A stretch of 64,000 nt of DNA, taken from assembly GCA_964057225.1 (NCBI GenBank), contig OZ059900.1, forward strand, positions 23,699,638-23,763,637, in the 5' to 3' direction. Position 1 is the stretch's first letter. Each line of letters opens with the position of its first letter. Below are positions 9,620 through 21,590 of this stretch, piece after piece. Position numbers and translations under genes: made by a program. The notes beneath the pieces were generated by a model. The model saw only the letters and a list, made by a program, of their open reading frames with translations, ran no database searches and was not told the DNA's origin. This DNA is from Auanema rhodensis. Its lineage: Eukaryota; Nematoda; Chromadorea; Rhabditida; Rhabditidae.

Positions 9620-12357
9620 AAATCGTAAGTCAAAACCTTGTTTACAGCGAAATTTCCAAAAACTGGTTTTCCAGCATAATAAAATATTTCTCATGGGAAA
9701 TACTGTGTTTTTGTATTTTTCTAGTGTTCAGCATGTAAAATGCTTCATTTTAGTATGTAACACGCTGAAATTCGTTGCATTTGACGACTCATATGAACAA
9801 AAATCGATTTAATCAATATTAGCCATAAGGGGCGTGCCCTCAGAATATGCTAATTTCCTTAATTTTCTAACCCTTGTTTTTTTGTCGTGAAAGTGGAACT
9901 AGACGTTGTACGAACAATTTTGAGCTAGGTTTCATTGACATTGCATGAGTTTGAACACATGAAATCGTAAGTCAAAACCTTGTTTACAGCGAAATTTCCA
10001 AAAACTGGTTTTCCAGCATAATAAATAATTTCTCATGGGAAATACTGTGTTTTTGTATTTTTCTAGTGTTCAGCATGTAAAATGCTTCATTTTAGTATGT
10101 AACACGCTGAAATTCGTTGCATTTGACGACTCATATGAACAAAAAATCGATTTAATCAATATTAGCCATAAGGGGCGTGCCCTCAGAATATGCTAATTTC
10201 CTTAATTTTCTAACCCCTGTTTTTTTGTCGTGAAAGTGGAACTAGACGTTGTACAAACAATTTTGAGCTAGGTTTCATTGACATTGCATGAGTTTGAACA
10301 CATGAAATCGTAAGTCAAAACCTTGTTTACAGCGAAATTTCCAAAAACTGGTTTTCCAGCATAATAAAATATTTCTCATGAGAAATACTGTGTTTTTGTA
10401 TTTTTCTAGTGTTCAGCATGTTAAATGCTTCATTTTAGTATGTAACACGCTGAAATTCGTTGCATTTGACGACTCATATGAACAAAAATCGATTTAATCA
10501 ATATTAGCCATAAGGGGCGTGCCCTCAGAATATGCTAATTTCCTTAATTTTCTAACCCCTGTTTTTTTGTCGTGAAAGTGGAACTAGACGTTGTACGAAC
10601 AATTTTGAGCTAGGTTTCATTGACATTGCATGAGTTTGAACACATGAAATCGTAAGTCAAAACCTTGTTTACAGCGAAATTTCCAAAAACTGGTTTTCCA
10701 GCATAATAAAATATTTCTCATAGGAAATACTGTGTTTTTGTATTTTTCTAGTGTTCAGCATGTAAAATGCTTCATTTTAGTATGTAACACGCTGAAATTC
10801 GTTGCATTTGACGACTCATATGAACAAAAATCGATTTAATCAATATTAGCCATAAGGGGCGTGCCCTCAGAATATGCTAATTTCCTTAATTTTCTAACCC
10901 CTGTTTTTTTGTCGTGAAAGTGGAACTAGACGTTGTACGAACAATTTTGAGCTAGGTTTCATTGACATTGCATGAGTTTGAACACATGAAATCGTAAGTC
11001 AAAACCTTGTTTACAGCGAAATTTCCAAAAACTGGTTTTCCAGCATAATAAAATATTTCTCATGGGAAATACTGTGTTTTTGTATTTTTCTAGTGTTCAG
11101 CATGTAAAATGCTTCATTTTAGTATGTAACACGCTGAAATTCGTTGCATTTGACGACTCATATGAACAAAAATCGATTTAATCAATATTAGCCATAAGGG
11201 GCGTGCCCTCAGAATATGCTAATTTCCTTAATTTTCTAACCCTTGTTTTTTTGTCGTGAAAGTGGAACTAGACGTTGTACGAACAATTTTGAGCTAGGTT
11301 TCATTGACATTGCATGAGTTTGAACACATGAAATCGTAAGTCAAAACCTTGTTTACAGCGAAATTTCCAAAAACTGGTTTTCCAGCATAATAAATAATTT
11401 CTCATGGGAAATACTGTGTTTTTGTATTTTTCTAGTGTTCAGCATGTAAAATGCTTCATTTTAGTATGTAACACGCTGAAATTCGTTGCATTTGACGACT
11501 CATATGAACAAAAAATCGATTTAATCAATATTAGCCATAAGGGGCGTGCCCTCAGAATATGCTAATTTCCTTAATTTTCTAACCCCTGTTTTTTTGTCGT
11601 GAAAGTGGAACTAGACGTTGTACAAACAATTTTGAGCTAGGTTTCATTGACATTGCATGAGTTTGAACACATGAAATCGTAAGTCAAAACCTTGTTTACA
11701 GCGAAATTTCCAAAAACTGGTTTTCCAGCATAATAAAATATTTCTCATGAGAAATACTGTGTTTTTGTATTTTTCTAGTGTTCAGCATGTTAAATGCTTC
11801 ATTTTAGTATGTAACACGCTGAAATTCGTTGCATTTGACGACTCATATGAACAAAAATCGATTTAATCAATATTAGCCATAAGGGGCGTGCCCTCAGAAT
11901 ATGCTAATTTCCTTAATTTTCTAACCCCTGTTTTTTTGTCGTGAAAGTGGAACTAGACGTTGTACGAACAATTTTGAGCTAGGTTTCATTGACATTGCAT
12001 GAGTTTGAACACATGAAATCGTAAGTCAAAACCTTGTTTACAGCGAAATTTCCAAAAACTGGTTTTCCAGCATAATAAAATATTTCTCATAGGAAATACT
12101 GTGTTTTTGTATTTTTCTAGTGTTCAGCATGTAAAATGCTTCATTTTAGTATGTAACACGCTGAAATTCGTTGCATTTGACGACTCATATGAACAAAAAT
12201 CGATTTAATCAATATTAGCCATAAGGGGCGTGCCCTCAGAATATGCTAATTTCCTTAATTTTCTAACCCCTGTTTTTTTGTCGTGAAAGTGGAACTAGAC
12301 GTTGTACGAACAATTTTGAGCCAAGTTTCATTGACATTGCATGAGTTTGAACACATG
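9620..12357 (+). repeat. 4-unit HOR, two tandem copies (1369 bp each)
   Basis: Copy 1 is 9620-10988 and copy 2 is 10989-12357. The unit order is cccttg (342 bp), aataaataattt with aaaaaatcg and gtacaaac (343 bp), catgagaa with catgttaaat, and cataggaa. The only difference I noticed is in the last unit, gagctaggt in copy 1 against gagccaagt in copy 2. The HOR resembles the second half of the 8-unit HOR (gaaaattcc/gtacaaac, catgagaa, cataggaa), which suggests shared descent. Confidence 0.9.
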
Positions 12358-15300
12358 AAATCGTAAGTCAAAACCTTGTTTACAGCGAAATTTCCAAAAA
12401 CTGGTTTTCCAGCATAATAAAATATTTCTCATGAGAAATACTGTGTTTTTGTATTCTTTCAGTGTTCAGCATGTAAAATGCTTCATTTTAGTATGTAACA
12501 CGCTGAAATTCGTTGCATTTGACGACTCATATGAACAAAAATCGATTTAATCAATATTAGCCATAAGGGGCGTGCCCTCAGAATATGCTAATTTCCTTAA
12601 TTTTCTAACCCCTGTTTTTTTGTCGTGAAAGTGGAACTAGACGTTGTACGAACAATTTTGAGCTAGGTTTCATTGACATTGCATGAGTTTGAACACATGA
12701 AATCGTAAGTCAAAACCTTGTTTACAGCGAAATTTCCAAAAACTGGTTTTCCAGCATAATAAAATATTTCTCATAGGAAATACTGTGTTTTTGTATTTTT
12801 CTAGTGTTCAGCATGTAAAATGCTTCATTTTAGTATGTAACACGCTGAAATTCGTTGCATTTGACGACTCATATGAACAAAAATCGATTTAATCAATATT
12901 AGCCATAAGGGGCGTGCCCTCAGAATATGCTAATTTCCTTAATTTTCTAACCCCTGTTTTTTTGTCGTGAAAGTGGAACTAGACGTTGTACGAACAATTT
13001 TGAGCTAGGTTTCATTGACATTGCATGAGTTTGAACACATGAAATCGTAAGTCAAAACCTTGTTTACAGCGAAATTTCCAAAAACTGGTTTTCCAGCATA
13101 ATAAAATATTTCTCATGGGAAATACTGTGTTTTTGTATTTTTCTAGTGTTCAGCATGTAAAATGCTTCATTTTAGTATGTAACACGCTGAAATTCGTTGC
13201 ATTTGACGACTCATATGAACAAAAATCGATTTAATCAATATTAGCCATAAGGGGCGTGCCCTCAGAATATGCTAATTTCCTTAATTTTCTAACCCTTGTT
13301 TTTTTGTCGTGAAAGTGGAACTAGACGTTGTACGAACAATTTTGAGCTAGGTTTCATTGACATTGCATGAGTTTGAACACATGAAATCGTAAGTCAAAAC
13401 CTTGTTTACAGCGAAATTTCCAAAAACTGGTTTTCCAGCATAATAAAATATTTCTCATGGGAAATACTGTGTTTTTGTATTTTTCTAGTGTTCAGCATGT
13501 AAAATGCTTCATTTTAGTATGTAACACGCTGAAATTCGTTGCATTTGACGACTCATATGAACAAAAATCGATTTAATCAATATTAGCCATAAGGGGCGTG
13601 CCCTCAGAATATGCTAATTTCCTTAATTTTCTAACCCCTGTTTTTTTGTCGTGAAAGTGGAACTAGACGTTGTACAAATAATTTTGAGCTAGGTTTCATT
13701 GACATTGCATGAGTTTGAACAAATGAAATCGTAAGTCAAAACCTTGTTTACAGCGAAATTTCCAAAAACTGGTTTTCCAGCATAATAAAATATTTCTCAT
13801 GGGAAATACTGTGTTTTTGTATTTTTCTAGTGTTCAGCATGTAAAATGCTTCATTTTAGTATGTAACACGCTGAAATTCGTTGCATTTGACGACTCATAT
13901 GAACAAAAATCGATTTAATCAATATTAGCCATAAGGGGCGTGCCCTCAGAATATGCTAATTTCCTTAATTTTCTAACCCCTGTTTTTTTGTCTTGAAAGT
14001 GGAACTAGACGTTGTACGAACAACTTTGAGCTAGGTTTCATTGACATTGCATGAGTTTGAACACATGAAATCGTAAGTCAAAACCTTGTTTACAGCGAAA
14101 TTTCCAAAAACTGGTTTTCCAGCATAATAAAATATTTCTCATGGGAAATACTGTGTTTTTGTATTTTTCTAGTGTTCAGCATGTAAAATGCTTCATTTTA
14201 GTATGTAACACGCTGAAATTCGTTGCATTTGACGACTCATATGAACAAAAATCGATTTAATCAATATTAGCCATAAGGGGCGTGCCCTCAGAATATGCTA
14301 ATTTCCTTAATTTTCTAACCCTTGTTTTTTTGTCGTGAAAGTGGAACTAGACGTTGTACGAACAATTTTGAGCTAGGTTTCATTGACATTGCATGAGTTT
14401 GAACACATGAAATCGTAAGTCAAAACCTTGTTTACAGCGAAATTTCCAAAAACTGGTTTTCCAGCATAATAAAATATTTCTCATGAGAAATACTGTGTTT
14501 TTGTATTTTTCTAGTGTTCAGCATGTAAAATGCTTCATTTTAATATGTAACACGCTGAAATTCGTTGCATTTGACGACTCATATGAACAAAAATCGATTT
14601 AATCAATATTAGCCATAAGGGGCGTGCCCTCAGAATATGCTAATTTCCTTAATTTTCTAACCCCTGTTTTTTTGTCGTGAAAGTGGAACTAGACGTTGTA
14701 CGAACAATTTTGAGCTAGGTTTCATTGACATTGCATGAGTTTGAACACATGAAATCGTAAGTCAAAACCTTGTTTACAGCGAAATTTCCAAAAACTGGTT
14801 TTCCAGCATAATAAAATATTTCTCATAGGAAATACTGTGTTTTTGTATTTTTCTAGTGTTCAGCATGTAAAATGCTTCATTTTAGTATGTAACACGCTGA
14901 AATTCGTTGCATTTGACGACTCATATGAACAAAAATCGATTTAATCAATATTAGCCATAAGGGGCGTGCCCTCAGAATATGCTAATTTCCTTAATTTTCT
15001 AACCCCTGTTTTTTTGTCGTGAAAGTGGAACTAGACGTTGTACGAACAATTTTGAGCCAAGTTTCATTGACATTGCATGAGTTTGAACACATGAAATCGT
15101 AAGTCAAAACCTTGTTTACAGCGAAATTTCCAAAAACTGGTTTTCCAGCATAATAAAATATTTCTCATGGGAAATACTGTGTTTTTGTATTTTTCTAGTG
15201 TTCAGCATGTAAAATGCTTCATTTTAGTATGTAACACGCTGAAATTCGTTGCATTTGACGACTCATATGAACAAAAATCGATTTAATCAATATTAGCCAT

Positions 15301-16119
15301 AAGGGGCGTGCCCTCAGAATATGCTAATTTCCTTAATTTTCTAACCCCTGTTTTTTTGTCGTGAAAGTGGAACTAGACGTTGTACGAACAATTTTGAGCT
15401 AGGTTTCATTGACATTGCATGAGTTTGAACACATGAAATCGTAAGTCAAAACCTTGTTTACAGCGAAATTTCCAAAAACTGGTTTTCCAGCATAATAAAA
15501 TATTTCTCATGGGAAATACTGTGTTTTTGTATTTTTCTAGTGTTCAGCATGTAAAATGCTTCATTTTAGTATGTAACACGCTGAAATTCGTTGCATTTGA
15601 CGACTCATATGAACAAAAATCGATTTAATCAATATTAGCCATAAGGGGCGTGCTCTCAGAATATGCTAATTTCCTTAATTTTCTAACCCTTGTTTTTTTG
15701 TCGTAAAAGTGGAACTAGACGTTGTACGAACAATTTTGAGCTAGGTTTCATTGACATTGCATGAGTTTGAACACATGAAATCGTAAGTCAAAACCTTGTT
15801 TACAGCGAAATTTCCAAAAACTGGTTTTCCAGCATAATAAAATATTTCTCATGGGAAATACTGTGTTTTTGTATTTTTCTAGTGTTCAGCATGTAAAATG
15901 CTTCATTTTAGTATGTAACACGCTGAAATTCGTTGCATTTGACGACTCATATGAACAAAAATCGATTTAATCAATATTAGCCATAAGGGGCGTGCCCTCA
16001 GAATATGCTAATTTCCTTAATTTTCTAACCCCTGTTTTTTTGTCGTGAAAGTGGAACTAGACGTTGTACGAACAATTTTGAGCTAGGTTTCATTAACATT
16101 GCATGAGTTTGAACTCATG
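12358..16119 (+). repeat. Irregularly ordered units
   Basis: Units start at 12358 (catgagaa, attctttcag), 12700 (cataggaa), 13042 (cccttg), 13384 (gtacaaataatt, gaacaaatg), 13726 (gtcttgaaag, caactttg), 14068 (cccttg), 14410 (catgagaa, ttttaatatg), 14752 (cataggaa, gagccaag), 15094 (unmodified), 15436 (gtgctctc, cccttg, gtcgtaaa) and 15778 (cattaacatt, gaactcatg). The elements of the 4-unit HOR are present but in broken order. The pair at 13384-14067 recurs in slightly changed form at 19541-20223. Confidence 0.85.
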
Positions 16120-17487
16120 AAATCGTAAGTCAAAACCTTGTTTACAGCGAAAATTCCAAAAACTGGTTTCCAGCATAATAAAATATTTCTCATGGGAAAT
16201 ACTGTGTTTTTGTATTTTTCTAGTGTTCAGCATGTAAAATGCTTCATTTAAGTATGTAACACGCTGAAATTCGTTGCATTTGACGACTCATATGAACAAA
16301 AATCGATTTAATCAATATTAGCCATAAGGGGCGTGCCCTCAGAATATGCTAATTTCCTTAATTTTCTAACCCTTGTTTTTTTGTCGTGAAAGTGGAACTA
16401 GACGTTGTACGAACAATTTTGAGCTAGGTTTCATTGACATTGCATGAGTTTGAACACATGAAATCGTAAGTCAAAACCTTGTTTACAGCGAAATTTCCAA
16501 AAACTGGTTTTCCAGCATAATAAATAATTTCTCATGGGAAATACTGTGTTTTTGTATTTTTCTAGTGTTCAGCATGTAAAATGCTTCATTTTAGTATGTA
16601 ACACGCTGAAATTCGTTGCATTTGACGACTCATATGAACAAAAAATCGATTTAATCAATATTAGCCATAAGGGGCGTGCCCTCAGAATATGCTAATTTCC
16701 TTAATTTTCTAACCCCTGTTTTTTTGTCGTGAAAGTGGAACTAGACGTTGTACAAACAATTTTGAGCTAGGTTTCATTGACATTGCATGAGTTTGAACAC
16801 ATGAAATCGTAAGTCAAAACCTTGTTTACAGCGAAATTTCCAAAAACTGGTTTTCCAGCATAATAAAATATTTCTCATGAGAAATACTGTGTTTTTGTAT
16901 TTTTCTAGTGTTCAGCATGTTAAATGCTTCATTTTAGTATGTAACACGCTGAAATTCGTTGCATTTGACGACTCATATGAACAAAAATCGATTTAATCAA
17001 TATTAGCCATAAGGGGCGTGCCCTCAGAATATGCTAATTTCCTTAATTTTCTAACCCCTGTTTTTTTGTCGTGAAAGTGGAACTAGACGTTGTACGAACA
17101 ATTTTGAGCTAGGTTTCATTGACATTGCATGAGTTTGAACACATGAAATCGTAAGTCAAAACCTTGTTTACAGCGAAATTTCCAAAAACTGGTTTTCCAG
17201 CATAATAAAATATTTCTCATAGGAAATACTGTGTTTTTGTATTTTTCTAGTGTTCAGCATGTAAAATGCTTCATTTTAGTATGTAACACGCTGAAATTCG
17301 TTGCATTTGACGACTCATATGAACAAAAATCGATTTAATCAATATTAGCCATAAGGGGCGTGCCCTCAGAATATGCTAATTTCCTTAATTTTCTAACCCT
17401 TGTTTTTTTGTCGTGAAAGTGGAACTAGACGTTGTACGAACAATTTTGAGCTAGGTTTCATTGACATTGCATGAGTTTGAACACATG
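16120..17487 (+). repeat. 4-unit HOR variant with two chimeric units
   Basis: Units start at 16120 (gaaaattcc, ctggtttcc, catttaag, then cccttg; 341 bp), 16461 (aataaataattt, aaaaaatcg, gtacaaac; 343 bp), 16804 (catgagaa, gttaaat) and 17146 (cataggaa and, later in the same unit, cccttg). The first unit joins a front half typical of the 45-46 kb family to a back half of the local cccttg type. The last joins the front of a cataggaa unit to the back of a cccttg unit. Confidence 0.88.
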
Positions 17488-18514
17488 AAATCGTAAGTCA
17501 AAACCTTGTTTACAGCGAAATTTCCAAAAACTGGTTTTCCAGCATAATAAATAATTTCTCATGGGAAATACTGTGTTTTTGTATTTTTCTAGTGTTCAGC
17601 ATGTAAAATGCTTCATTTTAGTATGTAACACGCTGAAATTCGTTGCATTTGACGACTCATATGAACAAAAAATCGATTTAATCAATATTAGCCATAAGGG
17701 GCGTGCCCTCAGAATATGCTAATTTCCTTAATTTTCTAACCCCTGTTTTTTTGTCGTGAAAGTGGAACTAGACGTTGTACAAACAATTTTGAGCTAGGTT
17801 TCATTGACATTGCATGAGTTTGAACACATGAAATCGTAAGTCAAAACCTTGTTTACAGCGAAATTTCCAAAAACTGGTTTTCCAGCATAATAAAATATTT
17901 CTCATGAGAAATACTGTGTTTTTGTATTTTTCTAGTGTTCAGCATGTTAAATGCTTCATTTTAGTATGTAACACGCTGAAATTCGTTGCATTTGACGACT
18001 CATATGAACAAAAATCGATTTAATCAATATTAGCCATAAGGGGCGTGCCCTCAGAATATGCTAATTTCCTTAATTTTCTAACCCCTGTTTTTTTGTCGTG
18101 AAAGTGGAACTAGACGTTGTACGAACAATTTTGAGCTAGGTTTCATTGACATTGCATGAGTTTGAACACATGAAATCGTAAGTCAAAACCTTGTTTACAG
18201 CGAAATTTCCAAAAACTGGTTTTCCAGCATAATAAAATATTTCTCATAGGAAATACTGTGTTTTTGTATTTTTCTAGTGTTCAGCATGTAAAATGCTTCA
18301 TTTTAGTATGTAACACGCTGAAATTCGTTGCATTTGACGACTCATATGAACAAAAATCGATTTAATCAATATTAGCCATAAGGGGCGTGCCCTCAGAATA
18401 TGCTAATTTCCTTAATTTTCTAACCCCTGTTTTTTTGTCGTGAAAGTGGAACTAGACGTTGTACGAACAATTTTGAGCCAAGTTTCATTGACATTGCATG
18501 AGTTTGAACACATG
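17488..18514 (+). repeat. 3-unit derivative of the 4-unit HOR (1027 bp)
   Basis: Units start at 17488 (aataaataattt, 343 bp), 17831 (catgagaa, gttaaat) and 18173 (cataggaa, gagccaag). The period from 16461 to 17488 is 1027 bp, exactly one monomer shorter than the 1369-bp tetramer, because the cccttg unit has been fused into the cataggaa unit at 17146. Confidence 0.88.
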
Positions 18515-21500
18515 AAATCGTAAGTCAAAACCTTGTTTACAGCGAAATTTCCAAAAACTGGTTTTCCAGCATAATAAAATATTTCTCATGGGAAATACTG
18601 TGTTTTTGTATTCTTTTAGTGTTCAGCATGTAAAATGCTTCATTTTAGTATGTAACACGCTGAAATTCGTTGCATTTGACGACTCATATGAACAAAAATC
18701 GATTTAATCAATATTAGCCATAAGGGGCGTGCCCTCAGAATATGCTAATTTCCTTAATTTTCTAACCCCTGTTTTTTTGTCGTGAAAGTGGAACTAGACG
18801 TTGTACGAACAATTTTGAGCTAGGTTTCATTGACATTGCATGAGTTTGAACACATGAAATCGTAAGTCAAAACCTTGTTTACAGCGAAATTTCCAAAAAC
18901 TGGTTTTCCAGCATAATAAAATATTTCTCATAGGAAATACTGTGTTTTTGTATTTTTCTAGTGTTCAGCATGTAAAATGCTTCATTTTAGTATGTAACAC
19001 GCTGAAATTCGTTGCATTTGACGACTCATATGAACAAAAATCGATTTAATCAATATTAGCCATAAGGGGCGTGCCCTCAGAATATGCTAATTTCCTTAAT
19101 TTTCTAACCCCTGTTTTTTTGTCGTGAAAGTGGAACTAGACGTTGTACGAACAATTTTGAGCTAGGTTTCATTGACATTGCATGAGTTTGAACACATGAA
19201 ATCGTAAGTCAAAACCTTGTTTACAGCGAAATTTCCAAAAACTGGTTTTCCAGCATAATAAAATATTTCTCATGGGAAATACTGTGTTTTTGTATTTTTC
19301 TAGTGTTCAGCATGTAAAATGCTTCATTTTAGTATGTAACACGCTGAAATTCGTTGCATTTGACGACTCATATGAACAAAAATCGATTTAATCAATATTA
19401 GCCATAAGGGGCGTGCCCTCAGAATATGCTAATTTCCTTAATTTTCTAACCCCTGTTTTTTTGTCTTGAAAGTGGAACTAGACGTTGTACGAACAATTTT
19501 GAGCTAGGTTTCATTGACATTGCATGAGTTTGAACACATGAAATCGTAAGTCAAAACCTTGTTTACAGCGAAATTTCCAAAAACTGGTTTTCCAGCATAA
19601 TAAAATATTTCTCATGGGAAATACTGTGTTTTTTATTTTTCTAGTGTTCAGCATGTAAAATGCTTCATTTTAGTATGTAACACGCTGAAATTCGTTGCAT
19701 TTGACGACTCATATGAACAAAAATCGATTTAATCAATATTAGCCATAAGGGGCGTGCCCTCAGAATATGCTAATTTCCTTAATTTTCTAACCCCTGTTTT
19801 TTTGTCGTGAAAGTGGAACTAGACGTTGTACAAATAATTTTGAGCTAGGTTTCATTGACATTGCATGAGTTTGAACAAATGAAATCGTAAGTCAAAACCT
19901 TGTTTACAGCGAAATTTCCAAAAACTGGTTTTCCAGCATAATAAAATATTTCTCATGGGAAATACTGTGTTTTTGTATTTTTCTAGTGTTCAGCATGTAA
20001 AATGCTTCATTTTAGTATGTAACACGCTGAAATTCGTTGCATTTGACGACTCATATGAACAAAAATCGATTTAATCAATATTAGCCATAAGGGGCGTGCC
20101 CTCAGAATATGCTAATTTCCTTAATTTTCTAACCCCTGTTTTTTTGTCTTGAAAGTGGAACTAGACGTTGTACGAACAATTTTGAGCTAGGTTACATTGA
20201 CATTGCATGAGTTTGAACACATGAAATCGTAAGTCAAAACCTTGTTACAGCGAAATTTCCAAAAACTGGTTTTCCAGCATAATAAAATATTTCTCATGGG
20301 AAATACTGTGTTTTTGTATTTTTCTAGTGTTCAGCATGTAAAATGCTTCATTTTAGTATGTAACACGCTGAAATTCGTTGCATTTGACGACTCATATGAA
20401 CAAAAATCGATTTAATCAATATTAGCCATAAGGGGCGTGCCCTCAGAATATGCTAATTTCCTTAATTTTCTAACCCCTGTTTTTTTGTCGTGAAAGTGGA
20501 ACTAGACGTTGTACGAACAATTTTGAGCTAGGTTTCATTGACATTGCATGAGTTTGAACACATGAAATCGTAAGTCAAAACCTTGTTTACAGCGAAATTT
20601 CCAAAAACTGGTTTTCCAGCATAATAAAATATTTCTCATGGGAAATACTGTGTTTTTGTATTTTTCTAGTGTTCAGCATGTAAAATGCTTCATTTTAGTA
20701 TGTAACACGCTGAAATTCGTTGCATTTGACGACTCATATGAACAAAAATCGATTTAATCAATATTAGCCATAAGGGGCGTGCCCTCAGAATATGCTAATT
20801 TCCTTAATTTTCTAACCCCTGTTTTTTTGTCGTGAAAGTGGAACTAGACGTTGTACGAACAATTTTGAGCTAGGTTTCATTGACATTGCATGAGCTTGAA
20901 CACATGAAATCGTAAGTCAAAACCTTGTTTACAGCGAAATTTCCAAAAACTGGTTTTCCAGCATAATAAAATATTTCTCATGGGAAATACTGTGTTTTTG
21001 TATTTTTCTAGTGTTCAGCATGTAAAATGCTTCATTTTAGTATGTAACACGCTGAAATTCCTTGCATTTGACGACTCATATGAACAAAAATCGATTTAAT
21101 CAATATTAGCCATAAGGGGCGTGCCCTCAGAATATGCTAATTTCCTTAATTTTCTAACCCTTGTTTTTTTGTCGTGAAAGTGGAACTAGACGTTGTACAA
21201 ACAATTTTGAGCTAGGTTTCATTGACATTGCATGAGTTTGAACACATGAAATCGTAAGTCAAAACCTTGTTTACAGCGAAATTTCCAAAAACTGGTTTTC
21301 CAGCATAATAAAATATTTCTCATGGGAAATACTGTGTTTTTGTATTTTTCTAGTGTTCAGCATGTAAAATGCTTCATTTTAGTATGTAACACGCTGAAAT
21401 TCGTTGCATTTGACGACTCATATGAACAAAAATCGATTTAATCAATATTAGCCATAAGGGGCGTGCCCTCAGAATATGCTAATTTCCTTAATTTTCTAAC

Positions 21501-21590
21501 CCCTGTTTTTTTGTCGTGAAAGTGGAACTAGACGTTGTACGAACAATTTTGAGCTAGGTTTCATTGACATTGCATGAGTTTGAACACATA
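18515..21590 (+). repeat. Irregular units with gtcttg and gttacattg variants
   Basis: Units start at 18515 (attcttttag), 18857 (cataggaa), 19199 (gtcttgaaag), 19541 (one G lost after the T5 run, gtacaaataatt, gaacaaatg; 341 bp), 19882 (gtcttg, ggttacattg), 20224 (ttgttacag; 341 bp), 20565 (gagcttgaac), 20907 (aaattccttgc, cccttg, gtacaaac) and 21249 (ending cacataaaatc). No stable HOR is visible. The 19541-20223 pair corresponds to 13384-14067, 6157 bp upstream. Confidence 0.85.
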
